Below are positions 1-8,136 of a stretch of DNA of 64,000 nt, in pieces; the first letter of the stretch is position 1; each line of letters starts with the position of its first letter. Under the pieces are notes generated by a model. The model ran no database searches. It was not told where the DNA came from and was given only the letters and a program-made list of their open reading frames with translations. The stretch covers positions 1 to 64,000 of the forward strand of contig DASXHD010000032.1 of NCBI GenBank assembly GCA_036488725.1, read 5' to 3'. Source of the DNA: DASXHD01 sp036488725 (GTDB lineage: Bacteria > Myxococcota_A > Polyangia > Polyangiales > Polyangiaceae). The translations under genes were made by a program, and so were the position numbers.

Positions 1-260
1 AGCAGCGCGCCGCAGCGCGTGCTGCGCGCGACCGATCGTTTTCCGAAGGCGGCCAGGAGCCCGCGCGAGCGTGCGGCGTCAGGCAGCACGATCACGAGCG
101 TGCGCGGCGCGATCGCGGACGCCTCCGGGATCGCAGTCGTCTCGTCCTCGCTCGCGAGCTGGACGACGAGCGCCTCGCCGTCGTCGCTCCACGCCAGGCC
201 GAACGGCGCGCGCGGCGGTTTTCCGGTGCCGACGAAACGCACCGACGCCGGCGCTTTCAC
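1..260 (-). CDS. Partial unknown gene, coupled to the CorC-like gene
   Basis: A minus-strand reading frame opens with GTG at 258-260, overlapping the TGA of the upstream CorC-like gene by four bases (GTGA), and stays open to the window edge (86 codons visible). The N-terminus reads VKAPASVRFVGTGKPPRAPF. No signal peptide or membrane segment is seen. A short hydrophobic stretch (TLVIVLP) is followed by an Arg/Ala-rich stretch. I do not recognise the family. The overlap implies translation coupled to the membrane protein. The 3' end is missing. Confidence 0.55.
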   Translation of the reverse strand, partial: MKAPASVRFVGTGKPPRAPFGLAWSDDGEALVVQLASEDETTAIPEASAIAPRTLVIVLPDAARSRGLLAAFGKRSVARSTRCGAL

Positions 261-1552
261 GTCGAGGCCGTCTTCACGTCGGGTCGCGAGACCGCGGGCG
301 ACTTCTTCGCCGGCGCGACCTCGACTTTGACGACGCGCTTCTCGTCCGCCTCGCGCACCGTGAAGGTGAGGCCGTCGACGACGAAGCTCGCGCCGACCGC
401 GGGCACGCCGCCCGCGCGGTGAATGATGAGCCCGCCGACCGACTCGAAGTCGCCGTCGGCCGCGATCTCGCGTTTCAGGTGCGTCGCGAGATCGGCGATC
501 GAAATCGACGCGTCGGCGAGGACGCGATTGTCGCCGAGATCTTCGACCTGACCTTCGGTGTCGTACTCGTCGCGAATTTCGCCGACCAGCTCCTCGAGGA
601 TGTCCTCGAGCGTGATGACGCCCGCGGTGCCGCCGAACTCGTCGGCGACGATCGCGAGGTGCTGCCGCTTGACCTTCATCTCGCGAAGGATGCTCGCGAG
701 CGGCTGCGTCTCGGAGACGAAGAGCGCTGGCTGCCGCACGATGTCGAGCAGCTTTCCCGTATCGAGCTGCTTCTCGCGCACGGCGCGAAAGAGATCCTTC
801 GCGTAGAGAAGGCCGACGATCTGATCGAGCGACTCGCGATAAACCGGGTAGCGCGAGTGCCCGTCGGTGTTGACGGTCTCGAGCACGCGAACGAGCGGCG
901 TCGAGACGTCGATGGCCGAAACTTTGGCGCGCGGCACCATCACTTCGCCCGCGCGAAGGCGCTTGAACTGGAGCGCGTTGCGGATGATTTGCGCCGGCTC
1001 GTTTCCGAGCGCGCCGGTGCGCTCGCCTTGCGTCACGATCCAGGCGACCTCGGTCTCGGTGGTGCGCGCGTCGCGTCGCGGCTTGGGAACGGCGCGTTCG
1101 AGAACGGCGCCGAGCCACGAGAGCGGCGCGGCGACCGGCGCCGCCAGCCACTCGAGCGGCCGCAGACCGCGGAGGGCGAGCGCGCCGAGCTTCTGCGGTC
1201 GCTGGCGTCCGAGCGTCCCGAAGAGCTCGGCCAGCGTGCCGTACACGAGGATCGCGCCGGCCATCGCGAGCAGCGGCCCGAAGTCGCGGACGGCGGCTTG
1301 GTCGGCCGCCTCTTGAAGGAGGGCCGCCGAGATGGCGACGCCGATGACGCGGCACACGAGCCACCGCGAGAGGACGCTCGAACGGTCGCGCACGTAGCGC
1401 GCAAAGGGCGAACGCGGGTCGCGCGCGAGCGACTGCACGACCGCCTCGGGGATCGAGGTGACCGCGGCGTCACCGGCCGCAAAGAGAGAGCCCAGAACCG
1501 AAGCGATGACGGCGCCGACAATCCACTCGGCCTCTGTAGCTGGACCGGACAT
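257..1552 (-). CDS. CNNM/CorC (HlyC) family membrane protein with CBS domains
   Basis: A 431-residue inner-membrane protein of the hemolysin C/CorC (CNNM) family, usually linked to Mg2+ or Co2+ transport or resistance. The order is a DUF21-type membrane region (hydrophobic segments near residues 10-35, 60-80, 92-115 and 135-158), a CBS pair with the signatures EVMVPRAKV, SRYPVY and ADEFGGTAGVITLEDILEEL, and a C-terminal CorC_HlyC domain (about 345-415). The ATG at 1552 is chosen because GAAGAGGGA precedes it and the family N-terminus starts there; the frame is open further upstream without family similarity. It is divergent from the FliK-like gene and overlaps the next minus-strand gene by GTGA. 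The family is clear; the ion is not shown. Confidence 0.9.
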   Translation of the reverse strand: MSGPATEAEWIVGAVIASVLGSLFAAGDAAVTSIPEAVVQSLARDPRSPFARYVRDRSSVLSRWLVCRVIGVAISAALLQEAADQAAVRDFGPLLAMAGAILVYGTLAELFGTLGRQRPQKLGALALRGLRPLEWLAAPVAAPLSWLGAVLERAVPKPRRDARTTETEVAWIVTQGERTGALGNEPAQIIRNALQFKRLRAGEVMVPRAKVSAIDVSTPLVRVLETVNTDGHSRYPVYRESLDQIVGLLYAKDLFRAVREKQLDTGKLLDIVRQPALFVSETQPLASILREMKVKRQHLAIVADEFGGTAGVITLEDILEELVGEIRDEYDTEGQVEDLGDNRVLADASISIADLATHLKREIAADGDFESVGGLIIHRAGGVPAVGASFVVDGLTFTVREADEKRVVKVEVAPAKKSPAVSRPDVKTAST

Positions 1553-1656
1553 TCCCTCTTCTCGAAACGTAATGGAGCTGCCTTGGCGGTCAAGCAGCGC
1601 CAGAAACATGAACATTGAACGCAACTTCGGTGCGCGCGGGTCCGACGGGCATCGCG

Positions 1657-2280
1657 ATGACACCCGCAAAACCCGCCGCCCAGACGCCGCCGCAGCCCAG
1701 CCGTACCTCGAACGGCGCAGTTCATGGGCCGCCGCAGGCGCCGAAAGGGCTCGCCTTCGCTCACATTCTCGCGGCGCAAGCGCCGCTTCTCGCGAAGATG
1801 CCGAAGATGCCCGAGGTCGCGACACCACAGGGCGCAAAGCTTGAGACGGCACTGGCGCAAGCGGTTCAAGGCGTGACGGCCGAGCCGGAGAAGCGAGGTC
1901 ATCGGCACGACCACGAAGCGGACGAGCTCGATCCGTCGGCGCGTCAGGCCGCGCAGCTCGCGCCGCCGATGACCGTCGCCCCGCGTGACGAGGCCGCGCT
2001 GGCCGCGCCGGCGACCAACGCGCGCGTCTCGCTCGAAGATCTCGTGCCGCAGCTCGTGAAGAAGATCGCGTGGAGCGGCGACGCGCATCGCGGAACGGTT
2101 CGCATGGAGCTCGGCGCGGGCGAGCTCGCCGGCGCGACGCTCACGGTGAGCGCCGAGCACGGACGCGTGAGCGTTCGCGTCGACACGCCGCCCGGGACCG
2201 ACACCGGCGCGTGGCGCGAGCGGCTTTCGTCGCGCCTTCAGGCGAAGGGCCTCACGCTCGAGAGCGTCGAGGTTCGCTGA
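1657..2280 (+). CDS. FliK/SctP-like hook- or needle-length protein (putative)
   Basis: A 207-residue protein with a Pro/Ala-rich N-terminal half and a compact C-terminal domain (about 130-207) containing GTVRMELGAGELAGATLTV and ending near LESVEVR. That pattern of alternating strands followed by a helix resembles the C-terminal domain of flagellar FliK and type III secretion SctP, which sets hook or needle length and switches substrates. The start is uncertain: GTG 1630 and TTG 1615 are also in frame and none has a clear ribosome site. No other flagellar or secretion gene is in the window, so the call rests on the domain shape only. Its stop is one base from the convergent dipeptidase stop. 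Confidence 0.45.
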   Translation: MTPAKPAAQTPPQPSRTSNGAVHGPPQAPKGLAFAHILAAQAPLLAKMPKMPEVATPQGAKLETALAQAVQGVTAEPEKRGHRHDHEADELDPSARQAAQLAPPMTVAPRDEAALAAPATNARVSLEDLVPQLVKKIAWSGDAHRGTVRMELGAGELAGATLTVSAEHGRVSVRVDTPPGTDTGAWRERLSSRLQAKGLTLESVEVR

Positions 2281-2281
2281 T

Positions 2282-3286
2282 TCAGCTTTGGAGCACGCGC
2301 ATCGCGTTTTCGCGGAGAATCTTGGCGATCGCGCGTTCGGTGAAGCCCGCGTCGAGAAGCGCGGCGGTGAGGCGCGGAAGGCCGGTCGGGTCGGCGAGCT
2401 CGGGCGTCGGAACGATGAAGCCGTCCCAGTCGCTGCCGAGCGCGGGCCCATCCTCGCCGACGACGTCGACGATGTGGCGCAGATGCTTCACGACCGCGTC
2501 GATGCCGTCGCCGCCGAGATAGCGCGGACAGAAGATGACGCCGACGCAACCGCCGAGATCTGCGACGGCGCGGAGCTGATCGTCGTCGATGTTGCGCCAG
2601 TGGTCGAACGCGCCGAGGACGCCCGTGTGGCTCACCATCGGCGGTTTGGTGGCCATCGCGCAGGCGTCGAGAAAGCCGCGCCGGTTGATGTGCGCGAGGT
2701 CGACGAGGACGTCCAGGGCTTCGCAACGCGCGACCAGATCGCGGCCCCACGGCGTGAGGCCTTCGTCGCGCGCGCCGCGGCCGTACGCGGGGTAGCCGGC
2801 TTCATTCGACGTGAAATGCAGGAGCCCGAGGTAGCGGACGCCGCGGCGTGCGAAATGATCGAGGTTGTCGAGATCGCCTTCGAGCGCGTGGGCGCCTTCG
2901 ATTCCGAGGAGCGCCGAGAGGACGCCGTCGCGTTGCGCTCGATCGACGTCGGCGGCGGTGCGCGCGAGGCGGATGTCTTGCGTGCGGCCCAGCGTTTGAT
3001 CGAGCACGTCGATTTGTTCGTCGATCGCGCTTCGTAGGCCGCGCACCTTGCCGAGCACCGGAAGCGAGACGAGGCCGAAGAACTGCGCGCCGACGCCGCC
3101 CTCGCGCATGCGCGGCAAGTCGACGTGGCTGAGGAGCGCGCGTTTGGGGAGCCACGGCGTGTGACGCGTGAGGAGGTCGTAGCCGAACCAGCGGCCCCAC
3201 ATGAGCGTGTCGGCGTGGAGATCGATCGCCGGGTGGCGATCGTGAAGCGCGCGCGCTTCGGCGGCGTCGAACATCAGCGGCAGCAT
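2282..3286 (-). CDS. Membrane dipeptidase family (peptidase M19)
   Basis: A 334-residue zinc dipeptidase of the renal dipeptidase family (M19), which hydrolyses dipeptides including D-amino-acid ones. Visible landmarks are IDLHADTL (metal HxD, about residue 20), GGVGAQFFGL, LGIEGAHAL (bridging Glu), RYLGLLHFTSNEAGYPAYG, VDLAHINRRGF, VSHTGVLGAF and ALGSDWDGF near the C-terminus. The length is normal for bacterial members. No signal peptide is visible, so a cytoplasmic location is likely. The start ATG (3284-3286) lies 18 bp from the divergent cysK start, so the two promoters must overlap the coding ends. Confidence 0.92.
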   Translation of the reverse strand: MLPLMFDAAEARALHDRHPAIDLHADTLMWGRWFGYDLLTRHTPWLPKRALLSHVDLPRMREGGVGAQFFGLVSLPVLGKVRGLRSAIDEQIDVLDQTLGRTQDIRLARTAADVDRAQRDGVLSALLGIEGAHALEGDLDNLDHFARRGVRYLGLLHFTSNEAGYPAYGRGARDEGLTPWGRDLVARCEALDVLVDLAHINRRGFLDACAMATKPPMVSHTGVLGAFDHWRNIDDDQLRAVADLGGCVGVIFCPRYLGGDGIDAVVKHLRHIVDVVGEDGPALGSDWDGFIVPTPELADPTGLPRLTAALLDAGFTERAIAKILRENAMRVLQS

Positions 3287-3304
3287 ATGCTAGCGTCCGC
3301 CGTG

Positions 3305-4225
3305 ATGGCGCGCGTTTGCGAGGACGTGCTCGAGCTCGTCGGCGGGACGCCGATGGTTCGCCTTCGCAACGTCGGGCGCGACGCGCCGCGGGCGGAAATC
3401 TGGGCGAAAATGGAGCAGCAGAACCCCGCGGGCTCGGTGAAGGATCGCGTCGCGCTCGCGATGCTCGACGCGGCGGCGAAGAGCGGGGCGCTTCCAGCGG
3501 GCGGCGTCGTCGTCGAGGCGACGAGCGGCAACACGGGCGTTGCGCTCGCGATGGCGTGTGCGGTGCGCGGGTATCGGTGCGTGCTCACGATGCCGGCGAG
3601 CATGAGCCTCGAGCGACGCGCGCTCGTCGCGGCGTTCGGAGCCGAGGTCGTGCTGACGCCAGAAGAAGCGCAGATGGAGGGTGCGCTCGACGAAGCGCGG
3701 GCGATCGCGGCGCGCACGCCGGGCGCGTTCATGCCGCTGCAGTTCGAGAATCCCGAGAACCCGGCGGCGCACGCGCGAACGACGGCGCGCGAGATCGTCG
3801 AGGCGATGGAAGCGGAAACGATCGACGCGTTCGTCGCGGGCGTCGGGACTGGCGGGACGATCAGCGGGGTCGGCGAGGTGTTGCAGAATACACGTATCAT
3901 CGCGGTGGAGCCCGAGGCGTGCGCGACGATTTCGCGCGGGGAGCGCGGGCCGACGAAGATTCAGGGCCTCGCGGCGGGGTTCGTGCCGAAGAATTATCGG
4001 GCCGACGTGGTCGACGAGGTGCGTACGGTGAGCGACGACGACGCGTGGCGCACGAAAGTGGAGCTCGCGCATCGCGAGGGGCTGCTCGTGGGGATCAGCG
4101 CGGGCGCGGCCGTCGCAGTTGCGATCGACGTCGCGCGCGAGCTCGGGGCGGGGAAGAACGTCGTCACCGTGTTGCCCGACACGGGCGAGCGGTATTTCAG
4201 CATGGCCTCGTATTTTTCGCGATGA
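3305..4225 (+). CDS. cysK: Cysteine synthase A-type (O-acetylserine sulfhydrylase)
   Basis: A 306-residue PLP enzyme that makes L-cysteine from O-acetylserine and sulfide. NPAGSVKDR holds the PLP lysine (K46), TSGNTG at 73-78 is the substrate loop, GVGTGGTISG the phosphate-binding loop and GISAGAAV the late Ser motif. I use ATG 3305; GTG 3302 and ATG 3287 are also in frame. It is the first gene of a six-gene cysteine operon and overlaps the next gene by ATGA. A second synthase (CysM type) lies 1.2 kb downstream, so this one is probably the free-sulfide enzyme. Assignment to CysK rather than CysM is by motif and context. Confidence 0.9.
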   Translation: MARVCEDVLELVGGTPMVRLRNVGRDAPRAEIWAKMEQQNPAGSVKDRVALAMLDAAAKSGALPAGGVVVEATSGNTGVALAMACAVRGYRCVLTMPASMSLERRALVAAFGAEVVLTPEEAQMEGALDEARAIAARTPGAFMPLQFENPENPAAHARTTAREIVEAMEAETIDAFVAGVGTGGTISGVGEVLQNTRIIAVEPEACATISRGERGPTKIQGLAAGFVPKNYRADVVDEVRTVSDDDAWRTKVELAHREGLLVGISAGAAVAVAIDVARELGAGKNVVTVLPDTGERYFSMASYFSR

Positions 4226-4917
4226 AGCGAGGCGACGCGCGGGTGCTCGTCGTCGGCGCGGGCGGGCTTGGGAATCCGTGCGCGCTGGCGCTCGCGCGCG
4301 CGGGCGTCGGGGCGCTGCGAGTTTGCGATGACGACGTCGTCGACGCGTCGAATCTGCATCGACAGATTTTGTTCGACGAGACGAGCGTCGGAAAATCGAA
4401 GCTTGACGAGATGGCGCGCGCGCTCGGAGGGATGACGCGTGTCGAGCGTGTGGCGACTCGATTTTTGCCGGCGACTGCGCGCGAGCTCCTGGGCGGGTGC
4501 GACGTCGTCGTCGAAGGGGCCGATAATTTTCCGACGAAGTTTCTCGTGGGCGACGCGTGCGCGATCGCGCGCGTGCCGGTCGTTCATGCGGCGGCGGTGC
4601 GGCTGCGCGGGACCGTGCTCGCGGTCGCTGCGTCGGGCGCGCCTTGTTATCGGTGCGTCTTCGAGGACGTGCCGCGGGAGGCTCAAGCGAATTGCGAGAC
4701 GGCGGGCGTGCTCGGGCCGATGGTCGGCGTCGTCGGCGCGCTCCAAGCGGATCTCGCGCTCGCGATCCTCGACGGTCGCGACGTCGGCGGGACGTTCGTT
4801 TCGTACGACGCGAAAACCGACGCCCTCCGCCGCACGAAAATGCACGCGCGCGCGGATTGTGCGGCCTGCGCGACGAGGCTCATCGACGACCTCGACGAAC
4901 GACGCTACAAAGGCTGA
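4222..4917 (+). CDS. ThiF/MoeB-type E1 adenylyltransferase, short form
   Basis: A 231-residue ATP-dependent activator of ubiquitin-like sulfur carriers; here its partner should be the CysO-type protein encoded next. Features are VVGAGGLGNP (residues 10-19, nucleotide loop), CDDDVVDASNLHRQ, EGADNFPTK, a Cys before the ETAGVLGP motif (C158, equivalent to the sulfur-transfer Cys of some relatives), and two CxxC zinc pairs (142/145 and 213/216). It begins directly at the Rossmann strand, so the usual N-terminal RYxRQ helix is absent; a matching segment is encoded separately at 5194-5457. There is no rhodanese domain. It overlaps cysK by ATGA and ends three bases before cysO. Confidence 0.88.
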   Translation: MKRGDARVLVVGAGGLGNPCALALARAGVGALRVCDDDVVDASNLHRQILFDETSVGKSKLDEMARALGGMTRVERVATRFLPATARELLGGCDVVVEGADNFPTKFLVGDACAIARVPVVHAAAVRLRGTVLAVAASGAPCYRCVFEDVPREAQANCETAGVLGPMVGVVGALQADLALAILDGRDVGGTFVSYDAKTDALRRTKMHARADCAACATRLIDDLDERRYKG

Positions 4918-4920
4918 ATC

Positions 4921-5193
4921 ATGGAAACCACCGTCAGGATCCCCGCGCCGCTCCGGACGCTCACGGGCGGGAAAGACGAAGTCGTCGCGCTCGGCTCGAC
5001 CGTCGGCGAGCTCATCGACGACCTCGACAAGAAGCACCCCGGCATCAAAGATCGCTTGCTCGACGAAAAAGGCGTGCGGCGGTTCGTCAACATTTACGTC
5101 GGCGAAGAGGACGTGCGGTTCCTCGAAGGGCTTCGCACCGAGCTGCGCGCGGGCGACAAGGTGAGCATCGTTCCGGCGATCGCTGGAGGCTGA
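4921..5193 (+). CDS. cysO: CysO-type ubiquitin-like sulfur carrier
   Basis: A 90-residue beta-grasp protein of the MoaD/ThiS class ending in Gly-Gly (AIAGG), the tail that becomes a C-terminal thiocarboxylate. RRFVNIYVGEEDVRFLEGL and DKVSIVPAIAGG closely match what I recall of Mycobacterium CysO, as does the neighbourhood (E1, cysM, mec). The thiocarboxylate would give sulfur to CysM-bound aminoacrylate, after which Mec frees cysteine from the adduct. The stop codon TGA is followed at once by the TTG of the next small gene. Confidence 0.9.
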   Translation: METTVRIPAPLRTLTGGKDEVVALGSTVGELIDDLDKKHPGIKDRLLDEKGVRRFVNIYVGEEDVRFLEGLRTELRAGDKVSIVPAIAGG

Positions 5194-5457
5194 TTGCGAA
5201 AGTTCGCGCGGCAGGTGCGGCTCGCCGAAATCGGCGCTGCGGGGCAGGAGAAGATCGCGGCCGCCGAGGTCGTGGTCGCGCGCGGATTCGCCGGGTCGAT
5301 CGAGGCGCGGTATCTCGCGGCTGCGGGCGTCGGCAAGATCGCGCAGGGCGATTACGAGCTCGCCGATTCGCGGTTCGACGAGCTCGATCCTGCGGCGCGC
5401 GAGATCGCGCTCGGCGCGCGCGCGGCCGCGCGGGCGCTGCTCGAGATCGTCGAATGA
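5194..5457 (+). CDS. Mini-protein matching the N-terminus of ThiF/MoeB E1 enzymes
   Basis: An 87-residue protein starting at TTG directly after the cysO stop (TGATTG). Its beginning, KFARQVRLAEIGAAGQEKI, matches the N-terminal helix of MoeB/ThiF proteins, normally followed by a GxGGLG nucleotide loop. Here that loop is degenerate (VVVARGFAGSIEARYLAAAGVGKI). The rest (ALGARAAARALLEIVE) looks like a short helical end. The neighbouring full E1 lacks exactly this N-terminal segment. The protein may complement it in trans, or be a decayed E1 copy kept for coupling. The overlap with cysM (ATGA) and the intact frame favour a real gene. No ATG is available, so the start rests on similarity. Confidence 0.65.
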   Translation: MRKFARQVRLAEIGAAGQEKIAAAEVVVARGFAGSIEARYLAAAGVGKIAQGDYELADSRFDELDPAAREIALGARAAARALLEIVE

Positions 5458-6383
5458 CCCGTCTCGAGTCGGTCGCCGACGCGGTCGGGAGCACGCCGCT
5501 CGTTCGGCTCAGGCGCGTCATGCCCGACTCGCGACAAGTGCGTGTATTCTGCAAGCTCGAGTTTCAGAACCCCGGCGGGAGCGTGAAAGATCGCGCCGCG
5601 CTCAGGATGATTCGCGACGCGATGGCCGACGGGCGGCTCACGCCAAAAAAGACGCTCATCGACTCGACGAGCGGAAACACCGGGGTCGCGTATTCGCTCT
5701 TCGGCGCGGCGTTCGGCGTTCGCGTCAAGCTCGTGATGCCTTCGAACGTGTCGCAGGCGCGCAAGGACATCGCGCGCGCGTTCGGGACCGAGATCGTTTT
5801 TTCGGATCCGATGGAAGGCTCCGACGGCGCGATCAAAGTCGCGCGCGAGATCGTCGAGGCGTCGCCCGACGAATATTTTTATCCGGACCAATATTCGAAT
5901 CCATCGAATCCGCTCGCGCATTACGACGGGACTGGGCCGGAGATCCTCGAGGCGGTGGGCGGCGAGCTCACGCATTTCGTCGCGGGGCTCGGGACGAGCG
6001 GGACGATGATGGGGACGGCGCGGCGCCTCCACGAGCGCTCGCGCGCGATTCGATGCGTCGCGGTCGAGCCGGCCGACGCGATGCACGGGCTCGAAGGGCT
6101 CAAGCACATGGCGTCGAGCATCGTGCCGCCGATTTACGACCCGAGCGTGCACGACGAGATTTTTCGTGTCACCACCGAGGACGGCTGGGACATGGCCGAC
6201 GCGCTCGCATCGAAGGAAGGTTTGCACGTCGGGCACTCGTCCGGCGCGACCGTGTTCGCCGCGGTGAAGCTCGCCGAGCGCGCGCTCGTGGAGGGAAAAG
6301 ACGCGTGCATCGTCGCGATCGTCGCCGATCGCGGGGACCGGTATTTTGCGCCGATGAAATGGGAGAAGCGCTACGGTTGGTGA
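5454..6383 (+). CDS. cysM: CysM-type cysteine synthase (sulfur-carrier-dependent, O-phosphoserine)
   Basis: A 309-residue PLP enzyme. NPGGSVKDRAA holds the PLP lysine (K45); STSGNTG, GLGTSGTMMG and GHSSGATVF are the further cofactor loops. It differs clearly from the cysK product (for example FYPDQYSNPSNPLAHY and an aromatic C-terminal tail KWEKRYGW). In Mycobacterium the CysM of a cysO-mec operon uses O-phosphoserine and CysO thiocarboxylate. The same gene order supports that role here, although the substrate cannot be read directly from sequence. The start ATG overlaps the preceding stop (ATGA), and its own stop overlaps a GTG of the next gene. Confidence 0.88.
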   Translation: MTRLESVADAVGSTPLVRLRRVMPDSRQVRVFCKLEFQNPGGSVKDRAALRMIRDAMADGRLTPKKTLIDSTSGNTGVAYSLFGAAFGVRVKLVMPSNVSQARKDIARAFGTEIVFSDPMEGSDGAIKVAREIVEASPDEYFYPDQYSNPSNPLAHYDGTGPEILEAVGGELTHFVAGLGTSGTMMGTARRLHERSRAIRCVAVEPADAMHGLEGLKHMASSIVPPIYDPSVHDEIFRVTTEDGWDMADALASKEGLHVGHSSGATVFAAVKLAERALVEGKDACIVAIVADRGDRYFAPMKWEKRYGW

Positions 6384-6898
6384 CCATGCGGCATCCCTGG
6401 ACGGCGGGCGGCGTGCGGATTTCGAAGGCGCTGCTCGCGCGCGTCGACGAAGAGGCGCGCGCCGGGTACGCGAAGGACGAGGAGAGCTGCGGCTTTCTGA
6501 TCGGCCCGGCAGACGACGCGCTGCTCGTCGACGCGATCGTGCCGATGCAAAATCGCGCGCGCAAGCTCCACGAGCTCGACCCCGAGACGTATCCGCGGAC
6601 GGCGCGGATGTACTTCGACATCGACCCGCTCAAGTTCGAGCGCGCGATCGAGAAGGGCGCGGCCGAGGGGCGGCCCGTGAAGGTGCTCTATCACTCGCAC
6701 CTCGATGCGGGCGCGTACTTCTCGGAGACCGACGCGGCCGCGGCGAAGATGGGCGGTGAAGCGCCGGCGTACGAGCTCGCGTATCTCGTGACGAGCGTTC
6801 GAGGCGACGGATCTGCCGGTGTCGTCGACGATCGGAAGCTCTTCGTGTGGAAGGCGGACGCGGGCGCGTTCGTCGAAGCGGAGCTCTGCGTCGAGTGA
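6380..6898 (+). CDS. mec: Mec-like JAMM metalloprotease
   Basis: A 172-residue MPN+/JAMM zinc protease (170 if it starts at ATG 6386). The motif is complete: Glu in ESCGFLIG, then HSHLDAGAYFSETD, which fits HxHx7SxxD exactly. In the CysO pathway, Mec cleaves cysteine off the CysO-cysteine adduct, and its place after cysM fits that job. GTG 6380 is preferred because it gives the GTGA overlap typical of this operon; ATG 6386 is the alternative. It overlaps the next gene by GTGA as well, which places the two exported proteins downstream in the same transcript. Confidence 0.87.
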   Translation: MTMRHPWTAGGVRISKALLARVDEEARAGYAKDEESCGFLIGPADDALLVDAIVPMQNRARKLHELDPETYPRTARMYFDIDPLKFERAIEKGAAEGRPVKVLYHSHLDAGAYFSETDAAAAKMGGEAPAYELAYLVTSVRGDGSAGVVDDRKLFVWKADAGAFVEAELCVE

Positions 6899-8136
6899 AG
6901 CGACTCGCTCTCGGCGTCATGATCGCCCTGTTTTTCGCGCGATCCGCGCACGCGGAGCTTCGCGAGCTCGCGTCGCGTACGGCGGACGCGTATCGCGCGG
7001 CGGGGGCGCGCGTCGTGGTGATGCCGACGCGATTTCTCTACGACGACGAGACGCTCGTCGTGACGCCGCCGGCGAGCGACGGCGCGCGCTGTACGACCAT
7101 CGCGATGATCGGCGCGCGAGGTCTGTCGTTTCACGTCGGCGAAGGCGAGGACGAGGCGTCGCACGTCTACAGCGTCGCCGGGACGCTCGCCGTCGAGTCG
7201 TGCGAGCCGGGCGCGCGATCCGTTCGCGTGAAGAGCGACGCGGGGCGAGGCGCGCTCGAGGTGGTCGTCGCGTTCGGGCGCGCGCCGCTTCCGGAATTGC
7301 GCAACGTCTTGCCGGAGCGCGCGGGCGGATCCGCGCCGGCGCTCGTCGACCCGGGTCCGGTGCCCGCGCTTCCGACGCCGGAGAAACGCGCCGAGGCGGC
7401 CGAGTCGCTCGCGCGCCGCGACGGCGCCGCGATCTCGCAGCGCGCGATGGCGCAAGCCAACGCCGACGGCGCGGGCGTCGTGCGCGTTCGGCTCGAGCGC
7501 GGGTGTCATCGCATCGAGCTTTTTTCGCCGGAGCAGCACGCCGGAAGGCGCAAGCTGCGCCTCGATCTCGACGCCGAGCTCCACGACGAGTCGGGCGACC
7601 AGCTGCTCGCGCGCGATCGCGGCGAAGCGGCCGACGCGCGTCTCGACGTGTGCTCGGGCGAGCGACAAGACACGCTCTTGAGCTTCGGCGGTGCCGTGCC
7701 GCTCTCGCCGATCATCATCGCGCGCGCGACGTGGCCGCTGCCTGCGACGCTCCCGAACGTGTGGGGCCCGGACGCGAGCCGGCGGCTCGCGGGTGCCATG
7801 CGCGCGCGTCACGTGACGCCGCCATCTGCGCCGGTCGCGCTCTTCGAAGGCATCGCCGGCGGGACGACGTTCGTCGCGGACGTCGAGCCGGGCGCTTGTT
7901 ACGTCGCGGTCGTCGCGGCGACGCGCGGCGCGCCTCGCGGCGTCGTCATTCGCGCAGCGGTCGGTGCGAGCGAGCACGCCGACGAACGCGGCACGCCCGA
8001 CGGCGCCGCGCTCGTCTCATTTTGCACGGGCGATCGCGATCGCGTGCGGCTCACGGTCGAAGCGCGCGGGAGCTCGCTCGCGTGGGGCGCGGCGCTTTAC
8101 GCGATGACGAGCGGCGCGTGGGAGACCTCGCCGTGA
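6895..8136 (+). CDS. Secreted protein of unknown function
   Basis: A 413-residue protein with an N-terminal signal peptide (VKRLALGVMIALFFARSAHA, cleavage after AHA). No known domain is recognised. The mature part contains single cysteines spaced about one per 60-90 residues, each in a similar setting (ARCTTI, ESCEPG, RGCHRIEL, DVCSGE, GACYVAVV, SFCTGD), suggesting repeated beta-sandwich-like units of the form 'Cys ... charged ... Arg-Val-x-Leu'. The following lipoprotein has the same kind of periodicity. The GTG start overlaps the mec stop (GTGA). Why exported proteins follow a cysteine operon is unclear. Confidence 0.8.
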   Translation: MKRLALGVMIALFFARSAHAELRELASRTADAYRAAGARVVVMPTRFLYDDETLVVTPPASDGARCTTIAMIGARGLSFHVGEGEDEASHVYSVAGTLAVESCEPGARSVRVKSDAGRGALEVVVAFGRAPLPELRNVLPERAGGSAPALVDPGPVPALPTPEKRAEAAESLARRDGAAISQRAMAQANADGAGVVRVRLERGCHRIELFSPEQHAGRRKLRLDLDAELHDESGDQLLARDRGEAADARLDVCSGERQDTLLSFGGAVPLSPIIIARATWPLPATLPNVWGPDASRRLAGAMRARHVTPPSAPVALFEGIAGGTTFVADVEPGACYVAVVAATRGAPRGVVIRAAVGASEHADERGTPDGAALVSFCTGDRDRVRLTVEARGSSLAWGAALYAMTSGAWETSP

